Of a stretch of DNA of 25,060 nt, positions 1 to 6,234 are shown piece after piece (position 1 is the stretch's first letter; each line of letters begins with the position of its first letter). Origin of the DNA: Wenzhouxiangella sp. (GTDB taxonomy: Bacteria > Pseudomonadota > Gammaproteobacteria > Xanthomonadales > Wenzhouxiangellaceae); the NCBI GenBank assembly GCA_007123575.1, contig SKKV01000061.1, positions 1 to 25,060 on the forward strand. The letters are read 5' to 3'. A program made the translations under genes and the position numbers. The notes below the pieces were generated by a model. The model saw only the letters and a program-made list of their open reading frames with translations, was not told where the DNA came from and searched no databases.

Positions 1-261
1 CCGGGCGCTCCGCTCAGACAGGCGGCGGCCCTTTATCCGCCTGGCCCTGCGCGCTTCGGCTGCACCTCAAGGCCTGACAGACAAGACCCTCTGAGCAATG
101 GCTGAGGTACGTACGTAATCAGGTAGGTTTTTGTAGCCCGGCCCAACGCGGCCGGGGTCCATGCTGAAGCCATCGTCACCGTTCTGACGCGCCTGATATA
201 GTGGAACAATTACCCACTGTTTTCCCTTCAACCCTTCGCGTCTTCGCGGTTAGTAAACCCA
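1..261. other. Left-edge intergenic region without a supported gene
   Basis: All three plus-strand frames running in from the left edge stop by base 105 (stops at 75-77, 92-94 and 103-105), and the minus-strand frames are also closed within the first 110 bases. At most this is the last few codons of an upstream gene that cannot be identified. Visible structures are a 10-bp palindrome at 108-117 (TACGTACGTA) and a GTAG-headed hairpin at 133-156. The stretch just downstream of the lipoprotein gene shows no clear stem plus T-run terminator for it. Confidence 0.6.
133..157 (+). repeat. REP-like GTAG + hairpin element
   Basis: The tetranucleotide GTAG (133-136) is followed directly by a perfect 7-bp stem, CCCGGCC (137-143) and GGCCGGG (150-156), with a 6-base loop. 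A GTAG or GGAG head next to a GC-rich hairpin is the hallmark of REP elements mobilised by REP-associated tyrosine transposases in gammaproteobacteria. It lies in intergenic DNA as expected. A T-run lies before rather than after the hairpin on the plus strand, and A-residues follow it on the minus strand, so an intrinsic terminator is unlikely. Only one copy was noticed here, so family membership is not proven. Confidence 0.45.
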
Positions 262-882
262 TCAACGACAGAAAGGCCGAATCTGGTACCAGCGGCGGCA
301 CCTAAAGCGCTGCTCGCAGCCGTTGAGCTGGCGCTGGTAGGTCAGCGCCCGAGCATCCACCCGGCTGGCGATCGACTGGAGCTGGCGGTTGTTGCGCCAG
401 CCGCCGCGCTGATAGCCGGTGTGGCCGTCGTGGTAGGCCAGGTATAGGTTATAGGCATCGTTCTTGGCCAGGCCAAGGCGGCGATGGCTGACATCGTTGT
501 ACCAGCCGATGAAGTCCAGGGCATCGGCCATGTTGCTGCGCCTGGCCCGGCGGTTGCCGGTGGCTTTCTGATAGTCAGACCAGGCTGGATCCTGGGCCTG
601 GGCATAGCCCCGTGCCGAGGAGGGGCGGCGGCCGGGGATCACCCCAAGAATTCGCCGTCGTTCCGGTCTTACCCGCGCCCGGAACGAGGATTCCTGCTGA
701 ACAAACGCCATCTGAATGGCAATGGGCGTGCCCCAGCGCTGCTCCGAGGCACGCGCGTGGTCATACCAGCGCGGTTGCTGGGAGAAGATTTCGCACAGAT
801 TGTCCTGATCCTGTGGCGGCCGGGTGGCGCAGGCAGAAACCAGGAAAACGACGGCAAGGCAGAGCAGTAGTTGCTTGGACAT
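262..882 (-). CDS. Lytic-transglycosylase-like (SLT domain) lipoprotein
   Basis: A 206-residue protein that probably binds or cleaves peptidoglycan at the cell envelope. The N-terminus is a lipoprotein signal: a hydrophobic stretch (about residues 4-17) ending in a lipobox V-S-A-C with Cys18, so it should be lipid-anchored. The central part has the lysozyme-like SLT signature: AFVQQESSF around residue 60, whose Glu matches the catalytic acid of soluble lytic transglycosylases, then the conserved SARGYAQA segment and a later AYNLYLAYHDGHTGY stretch resembling the aromatic tail of SLT domains. The basic Cys-containing C-terminus (CEQRFRCRRW...) is unusual. It starts at an ATG and lies 53 bases downstream of cysG on the same strand, but no functional link to siroheme synthesis is apparent. 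Fold assignment is fairly confident; enzymatic activity is inferred. Confidence 0.75.
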   Translation of the reverse strand: MSKQLLLCLAVVFLVSACATRPPQDQDNLCEIFSQQPRWYDHARASEQRWGTPIAIQMAFVQQESSFRARVRPERRRILGVIPGRRPSSARGYAQAQDPAWSDYQKATGNRRARRSNMADALDFIGWYNDVSHRRLGLAKNDAYNLYLAYHDGHTGYQRGGWRNNRQLQSIASRVDARALTYQRQLNGCEQRFRCRRWYQIRPFCR

Positions 883-935
883 GGGCCGATTCTATCCGGC
901 CCTCGGGTCTTGTGGCTATTACGTTGGAAACCCGA

Positions 936-2414
936 TCAGCCTGTTGCCGCCACAGGCTCCGTGCGATTCGCTTCAATGCTTGTCGGTTGGAGGGCAGGGT
1001 CTCCAAACCAGCCCAGCGTCTCGGCAAGGCCCGCAACACCGCCGATGTAGAGCAGGGCGGGGGAGCTCAGCGACTGAGCGCGACAGAGGCTGACCAACTG
1101 GTCAAGCCGGCCGGTGATGACCCGCTGGTCTGGCCGGGTCCCGTTTTCGACCACGGCGAACGGAGTGTTGGAGTTGCGGCCGTGGGCTAGTAAGCGAGCC
1201 TGGATGCGCTCAAGTTGGGCCACGGCCATGTAAAAGGCCAGGGTCTGGTGATCGGCGGCCAGCGCAGCCCAGTCGAGGCGGTCGATTGATTGCTTGCAGT
1301 GGGCAGTCACCAGGCGCACCGACTGGGCATGATCGCGATGGGTGAGCGGAATGCCGGCATAGGCGCCGCAGGCCACGGCTGCGGTAATGCCGGGGACGAC
1401 CTGGTAGTCGATGCCGTGTGCTCTCAGATGTTGCAGTTCCTCGCCGCCGCGGCCGAACACCATGGGATCACCGCCCTTGAGCCGCACCACGCGCGCGCCG
1501 GCCAGCGCGTGCTCGACCAACAGGTTCTGAATCTGCTCTTGGCTGGCTCGGCAGTAGCCACGGCGCTTGGTCACGTCGATCAGTTCGGCATCGCGTCGGG
1601 CATGGGCCAGCACGCGCGCATCGACCAGCCCGTCGTGGACGATGACCTCGGCTTCCTGGATCAGTCGCAGTGCTTTGACCGTGAGTAATTCGGGGTCGCC
1701 CGGGCCTGCGCCAACCAGGGCGACGCTGCTGGGTTGTTTGTCAGCGTCAACAGTTGCATTGCTATCTAGTCGCTGAACCGCCAGTTTTCTGGCCATCTCG
1801 GGGCGTTGCTGCTCAATGGCGCTGGCTGGTGGACCGGTCAGCAGCCAGTTCAGGAATCGTCGCCGGCTAGCCAGCTCGGGAAAGCGCTGACGGATTCGAT
1901 CGCGCAGGCTGTCGGCCAGGTCGGCCAGCGGACCAATACTGGCCGGCAGCAGGCTTTCCAGCCGGCTGCGTATCATCCGGGCCAGCTCCGGCGCCCGGCC
2001 GCCGGTACCAATCGCAATTGTCACCGGGTCTCTATCGACGACGGCAGGCATGGTCACCGAGCACCATTCGGGGCGATCAACCACGTTCAGCGCAACGCCG
2101 TGCCGGTCGGCGGCCCGCTTGATCCTGGCCAGCTGCTCGTCATCCGTCCCCGAAACCAGCACAAGGCACTGTCCGGTCAGTAGCTCCCCGGAAAATCGCT
2201 TGCCAATCTTGCGGGCCCGCCCTTGGGCCAGCCAGGCATGGATGGCCGGCTGAGCCTGCTCGAACACCAGCTCAAGCCGCGCACCGGCCGCCAGCAAACG
2301 CTCACCCTTGCGCCAGACCGCTTCATCACCGCCCACCAGCAAGACCCGCCGTCCGCTGAGCCGATGAAAAAGCGGAAATCCAGTCTCCGCCAGCTGTATG
2401 CCTGAACCTCTCAT
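936..2414 (-). CDS. cysG: Siroheme synthase, multifunctional (CysG)
   Basis: A 492-residue fusion that converts uroporphyrinogen III to siroheme, the cofactor of sulfite reductase. The N-terminal part (about 1-210) is the precorrin-2 dehydrogenase/ferrochelatase module: it opens with the FPLFHRLSGRRVLLVGGDEA Rossmann segment, and AIGTGGRAPELARMIR is the typical later motif. The C-terminal part (about 230-480) is the SAM-dependent uroporphyrinogen III methyltransferase, with LVGAGPGDPELLTVKAL, VVRLKGGDPMVFGRGGEE, and VPGITAAVACGAYAGIPLTHR. Length is slightly above the usual ~460 residues of CysG, with a short C-terminal tail. The start is the ATG at 2414. Its product is required by the CysI hemoprotein encoded at 18839-20515, although the genes lie about 16 kb apart. 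Confidence 0.95.
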   Translation of the reverse strand: MRGSGIQLAETGFPLFHRLSGRRVLLVGGDEAVWRKGERLLAAGARLELVFEQAQPAIHAWLAQGRARKIGKRFSGELLTGQCLVLVSGTDDEQLARIKRAADRHGVALNVVDRPEWCSVTMPAVVDRDPVTIAIGTGGRAPELARMIRSRLESLLPASIGPLADLADSLRDRIRQRFPELASRRRFLNWLLTGPPASAIEQQRPEMARKLAVQRLDSNATVDADKQPSSVALVGAGPGDPELLTVKALRLIQEAEVIVHDGLVDARVLAHARRDAELIDVTKRRGYCRASQEQIQNLLVEHALAGARVVRLKGGDPMVFGRGGEELQHLRAHGIDYQVVPGITAAVACGAYAGIPLTHRDHAQSVRLVTAHCKQSIDRLDWAALAADHQTLAFYMAVAQLERIQARLLAHGRNSNTPFAVVENGTRPDQRVITGRLDQLVSLCRAQSLSSPALLYIGGVAGLAETLGWFGDPALQPTSIEANRTEPVAATG

Positions 2415-2578
2415 GCCAACAAGCTAGCGTTGGCCGACGCATAACGGAAAGACCCAGTCCAAAGATACTTATGCTGGATGGTCATAACACCGGCATCCTC
2501 TCCCATCGTTGCTCTGAACTCTACCCGCCCTCCATCTTGAGTTAGAGTCATGACCTTCGACCTCTGGAGACCTCGGCC

Positions 2579-4255
2579 ATGCTATGGCAGGCACTGAGCG
2601 CGGCCCGCGACCTTGGGCGAGTACAGGACATAGCGGCGGTGCTGATCCGCTATGGTTTCGGCGACCTGGTTCAGCGTATCGGCATGTCCGGCGCGCTGGA
2701 AAAGGCCGGCAAGGCCTTGCACTGGAAAAAGGCCGAGGAGCTGGCCCGGCTGAAGCCGCCCGAACGAGCGCGTCGGGTGATGGAGGAGCTGGGGCCGACC
2801 TTCGTCAAGCTCGGCCAGGTGCTGGCCACCCGCGTCGACCTGTTTCCACCGGATTGGCTGGCCGAGTTTTCCGAGCTTCAGGACAAGGCCAGGGAAGTGC
2901 CCTGGGAAAAGATCGAGGCCCAGCTGCTAGAGGATCTGGGACAGTCCCCGGACGAGGCTTTCAAGTCCGTCGATCATGAACCGCTGGCCTCGGCATCGCT
3001 GGCCCAGGTGCACCGTGCCCGGTTGCACGACGACACCGAGGTCATTCTGAAGGTCCGCCGGCCCGGCATAAGGCCAGTGATCGAGGCTGACTTGCGCCTG
3101 CTCAAAAGACTGGCGGAGATTGTTGAGGCGGAAGCACCGGATCTGAAGCAGTACCGTCCCAAGGCATTGGTCAGCCAGTTTTCACGTTCACTGCGGCGCG
3201 AGCTGGATTTTGCCGCCGAGTGCCGTAACGCCGAGCGCATTGCCGAAGGGTTGGACGAAGATGGCGGCATTGTCGTGCCCGAGGTTTACTGGGACTGGAC
3301 CGGCGAGCGGCTGAACGTGCAGCAGTATATCGACGGCATTCCGGGACGTGACTACGAGGCCGTGCGCCGGGCCAACCTGGATACGCATCTGATCGCGCAG
3401 CGCGGCACCCGCGCCATCCTGCGGATGATTCTCGAGGAGGGCTTCTTTCACGCCGACCCCCATCCGGGCAATGTCAGATACCTGCTCGACAACCGAATCG
3501 CCTTGCTTGATTTCGGCATGGTGGGGCGGCTGTCAGCCGACCGTCGACAAGAAGTGGCCGAGTTGCTTTACGGGTTGGTTGAGCGCGACGCGGAGCAGGT
3601 CTCGCGCATCCTGCTGGACTGGAGCGCCGATAGCCAGACCACCCAGGATCAGCTTGAGGAAGATATTGCCCAGTTTATCGACCAGTACCATGGCGTGGCA
3701 CTGGAACAGCTCGACATGTCGGCGATGATCGGCGACATGACCGGCGTCCTGCGCCAGCACCACCTGGTGCTGCCGGCTGACCTGGTGCTGATGCTGAAAG
3801 CATTTGTCACCCTGGAGGGCATGGGGCGGAGTCTCGATCCGGATTTCGACATGGCCTCGGAAGCCGCGCCGGTGGTTGAAGGCGTGCTGAGGCGCCACTA
3901 TTCGCCACTGCGCATGGCCCGGCGAGTGCAGAAGAACCTGGTTCAGACCCTGCGCGTGCTGGGCAACCTGCCCGATGACCTGAGCCGCCTGCTGCGTGCC
4001 GCGCGGCGCGGACGGATCGAGGTGCACGTGGAGGTCAATTCTCTCAAGGAGGTCAGCTCGCGCCTGGACAAGGCGGTCAGCCGCCTGACCCTGGGCATCG
4101 TCACGGCCGCCCTGATCATCGGCTCGGCCATAGCGATGAACGTCGATACCTCGGAAACCGGCGTGCCCCTGTTTGGTTTGATGGGCTTTGTTGGCGCTGC
4201 CCTGGGCGGCGTCTGGCTATTGATTTCGATCTGGCGCAGCGGTCGCGAGGATTGA
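2579..4255 (+). CDS. ABC1/AarF/UbiB-family atypical kinase, membrane-anchored
   Basis: A 558-residue protein of the ABC1 (UbiB/ADCK) kinase-like family, whose members support ubiquinone or isoprenoid-lipid metabolism through ATPase-type chemistry. Diagnostic motifs are all present: the KxGQ element in LGPTFVKLGQVLATR (about residues 70-85), the alanine-rich loop ASASLAQVHRA (about 137-147), the ATP-binding lysine in VILKVRRPG, the catalytic HADPHPGN, and the metal-binding DFGMVG. Two hydrophobic helices at the C-terminus (about residues 502-520 and 528-550) should anchor it in the inner membrane, as in UbiB. The ATG at 2579 has a good GGAGA ribosome site at 2566-2570. There are no ubiE/ubiJ neighbours, so it may be a paralogue rather than the ubiquinone-pathway UbiB; hence no symbol is given. 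Confidence 0.9.
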   Translation: MLWQALSAARDLGRVQDIAAVLIRYGFGDLVQRIGMSGALEKAGKALHWKKAEELARLKPPERARRVMEELGPTFVKLGQVLATRVDLFPPDWLAEFSELQDKAREVPWEKIEAQLLEDLGQSPDEAFKSVDHEPLASASLAQVHRARLHDDTEVILKVRRPGIRPVIEADLRLLKRLAEIVEAEAPDLKQYRPKALVSQFSRSLRRELDFAAECRNAERIAEGLDEDGGIVVPEVYWDWTGERLNVQQYIDGIPGRDYEAVRRANLDTHLIAQRGTRAILRMILEEGFFHADPHPGNVRYLLDNRIALLDFGMVGRLSADRRQEVAELLYGLVERDAEQVSRILLDWSADSQTTQDQLEEDIAQFIDQYHGVALEQLDMSAMIGDMTGVLRQHHLVLPADLVLMLKAFVTLEGMGRSLDPDFDMASEAAPVVEGVLRRHYSPLRMARRVQKNLVQTLRVLGNLPDDLSRLLRAARRGRIEVHVEVNSLKEVSSRLDKAVSRLTLGIVTAALIIGSAIAMNVDTSETGVPLFGLMGFVGAALGGVWLLISIWRSGRED

Positions 4256-4291
4256 CCAGGGCTGATCACGTTGTCGGCTGGGCCATGCGTC

Positions 4292-5929
4292 TCAGTTTCC
4301 ATTTTTGAGCTGAAAATCGAACATCTCAACACCCGCTTCCGAATCGGGCAAAGCGCGCAATGTCAGCTCGAATGTCTGGCCGGGCTCAGGCTCCAGGCAC
4401 CAGTGCCAGAGACCGTGCCTGTTCCTGCCGGCGATCAGATCATTGAACGATGATGACCAATCGAATGACCGGCAGGACGCTTCGATAACCACGTCTTCGA
4501 AATCCACCGGGAACGTTTTGTCGAAGTCGAAAGTGAGGGTGGTGCCCGGCGAGATGCGATGCACAAGCGCCCGGTCAGCGGCCGTTCTGTCAAACAGCCA
4601 GGCAGCGGCAGCGCCGACTACTTCCAGCCGGTAGCGGGCGTCTGCCTCGGGGCTGATCACCAGCGCGGTCGTTTCATCCGCGCCGAGGCCAAAGCGCTGG
4701 TCGCTATCGGTCAACAAGCGCATCAGTCTGAGCTGGCGCTGGCGCTCGGAAAAATGGGTGTCGACGATGGCGAAAGGGATGCTGCCCAGCCCACCGGGCG
4801 GGTGATATGTCAGGCTGTCACCATCCAGCCCTTCAGGACAGCGGCCTGAGCGCTGGCAGCCCGGGGCCGGCGGCGGTGAAGCAAAGGCACCGTGGACCAA
4901 GGCAGCCCTGTTGCCGCCGTTGCTGATCATGTCGCTTCCAGACTGAACAGCGGCACCGGCACTGGTGCCGCCCAGTACCAGTTCACCCGCGTCCAGGCGG
5001 GCAAGCACACGCTCGAGTTCAGGCGTGGCTTTACCGTCGGGGCCGCGAAACGCATGCAGGGTCAGCCACTGGTCGCCGCCGTTCAGGAACAGGCCATCGA
5101 TCTGATCGACGATTTCAAGGCCGGCATCGCTGCTTCGGCAGAACTTAAGCTGTTGCTCGAAGTGTTCAGGCCAGACTCGCTGGCGATCATGGCTGCCCAG
5201 TTCGCTGGCCTGGTGGGCAGATAGGTTGTCGCAGTCTCCATGCTCGCGCGCACGGCGAACGGCGGCATCCAGCGGCAGCCAGATAACCTTGGCGCCAGCC
5301 TGTTCAAACACCTGCAGGTAGAAATCCAGTGCATCGTAAGGATCGCGCGAGGAAGCGGTAGAGACGGCAATCAGCGGCCGTTCGCGATCGCTGACTTCTG
5401 CCGCCATGGCAACAAAGCGCTGGAAAACGGCGACCGAATCATTGTTGCGGCTGGCTGCCAGCATGACCTGTTCGCGCCGTTCGCCCACCGCTTGCTGAAA
5501 GTGATCCAGCAAGCGCATCCATTGTCGGTCATCGGCGCTTTGATACAGGGTTTCGCCGAAAATGTCGTCACGATGGGGATCGTCCGGAAAACGAAGGCGA
5601 GCATCGCGAATCTGTCGGGTCAGATCGCCGCGTTCGCGCCAGCGCCCGTCATCGTCTCGCAGATGAATCAGCAGCTGCAGCCAATCCCTGGCCAGGTACT
5701 GATCATCACTGGCTTCAACCGCCTCGGTCCAGCGTCGCAAGGCATCGGTATCGATGCGGTAGCGATGTTCGCTTAGCGCCTGCTCGTCCCAGCCTGGTGA
5801 ACCGCTGCACTGAGAGCCTGACATCGATGTGCATACCGGCAAGTGCCCGCCGGCAAGCATGACGCGCGATTGGGCGGGTTCAACCTGGATGATCACAAGC
5901 AGGACTGAGATGAAGAAGCGGAAAGACAT
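4292..5929 (-). CDS. Secreted cyanophycinase-like S51 serine peptidase
   Basis: A 545-residue exported peptidase of family S51. Cyanophycinases in this family cut the Asp-Arg polymer cyanophycin into beta-Asp-Arg dipeptides. The chosen start (ATG at 5929) gives a clean signal peptide (residues 1-21, cut near AQS); the open frame reaches TTG at 6001 but that would bury the signal. Seen motifs: LAGGHL (25-30), STASSRDPYDA (190-200), LFLNGGDQ (280-287), the nucleophile motif GGTSAGAA with Ser323, and DTHFSER with His392, followed by GLGADETTALV. A helical, charged stretch of about 110 residues (45-155) interrupts the usual N-terminal strand order, and an extra domain of about 75 residues follows the catalytic part. 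Two Cys near the mature N-terminus could form a disulfide. It diverges from the receptor/dipeptidase pair. Family is secure; cyanophycin as substrate is inferred. Confidence 0.85.
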   Translation of the reverse strand: MSFRFFISVLLVIIQVEPAQSRVMLAGGHLPVCTSMSGSQCSGSPGWDEQALSEHRYRIDTDALRRWTEAVEASDDQYLARDWLQLLIHLRDDDGRWRERGDLTRQIRDARLRFPDDPHRDDIFGETLYQSADDRQWMRLLDHFQQAVGERREQVMLAASRNNDSVAVFQRFVAMAAEVSDRERPLIAVSTASSRDPYDALDFYLQVFEQAGAKVIWLPLDAAVRRAREHGDCDNLSAHQASELGSHDRQRVWPEHFEQQLKFCRSSDAGLEIVDQIDGLFLNGGDQWLTLHAFRGPDGKATPELERVLARLDAGELVLGGTSAGAAVQSGSDMISNGGNRAALVHGAFASPPPAPGCQRSGRCPEGLDGDSLTYHPPGGLGSIPFAIVDTHFSERQRQLRLMRLLTDSDQRFGLGADETTALVISPEADARYRLEVVGAAAAWLFDRTAADRALVHRISPGTTLTFDFDKTFPVDFEDVVIEASCRSFDWSSSFNDLIAGRNRHGLWHWCLEPEPGQTFELTLRALPDSEAGVEMFDFQLKNGN

Positions 5930-6093
5930 GTTGGTCAGCGTGGACGAATTGACAGGGCCGGTAACGGTAATGTAGTCTTTGCCAGCGTTCAAGCTATTCA
6001 AGGCGGATCTTCACCGACCTTTGCTCATGCAAGCACTGCAAACCATTCATGCGGTCCCGGAGGTCCAACCTTATCCTCCTACCGAATATCGCA

Positions 6094-6111
6094 TCAGGTG
6101 TTTTTACCTGA
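6094..6111. repeat. Inverted repeat TCAGGT-N6-ACCTGA, possible operator
   Basis: Perfect 6-bp arms TCAGGT (6094-6099) and ACCTGA (6106-6111) flank a GTTTTT spacer. The 18-bp dyad sits about 125 bases before the receptor start and about 165 bases before the peptidase start, a sensible place for a dimeric repressor or activator. It is short enough that chance cannot be excluded, and no regulator gene lies beside it. Confidence 0.35.
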
Positions 6112-6220
6112 GCGAATGGTTTGACGAATAGCCCATCTCCCCCTGGCCCGATTTTCATTCGGGTACCTCAATCCTGAAACGTAACAAGGCTTTTTTAGCA
6201 CGGGCATCTGTGGTCTGTGC

Positions 6221-6228
6221 GGGGAGAA
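6221..6228 (+). promoter_or_regulatory. Ribosome binding site that fixes the TonB-receptor start
   Basis: GGGGAGAA at 6221-6228 lies 6 bases before the ATG at 6235. An in-frame GTG at 6217 would place this site inside the coding region, so the ATG at 6235, directly followed by the signal peptide, is the better start. Confidence 0.7.
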
Positions 6229-6234
6229 CTGGCA

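Larger units (their letters stand above)
5930..6234. promoter_or_regulatory. 305-bp divergent control region, peptidase / TonB receptor
   Basis: This stretch separates the divergent peptidase and TonB-receptor genes and must contain promoters for both. It holds no credible small gene. I see a TTGACA hexamer at 5949-5954 without a convincing -10 at normal spacing, an inverted repeat at 6094-6111, a weaker CCCGA/TCGGG repeat at about 6147-6163, and a strong ribosome site just before the receptor gene. No riboswitch fold typical of TonB receptors (for example a cobalamin box) was recognised. Its length leaves room for a regulator-binding site controlling both sides. Confidence 0.5.

Noticed and set aside
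1..105. C-terminal fragment of an upstream gene in one of the plus-strand frames
   Set aside because: All three frames stay open for 24-34 codons only, and none has a recognisable motif.
133..157. Rho-independent terminator for the lipoprotein gene
   Set aside because: Read on the minus strand the hairpin is followed by CTACAAAAACC, not by a T-run.
5949..5977. TTGACA (5949-5954) as a plus-strand promoter for the TonB receptor
   Set aside because: The hexamer has no recognisable -10 at 16-18 bp and would leave a leader of more than 250 bases.
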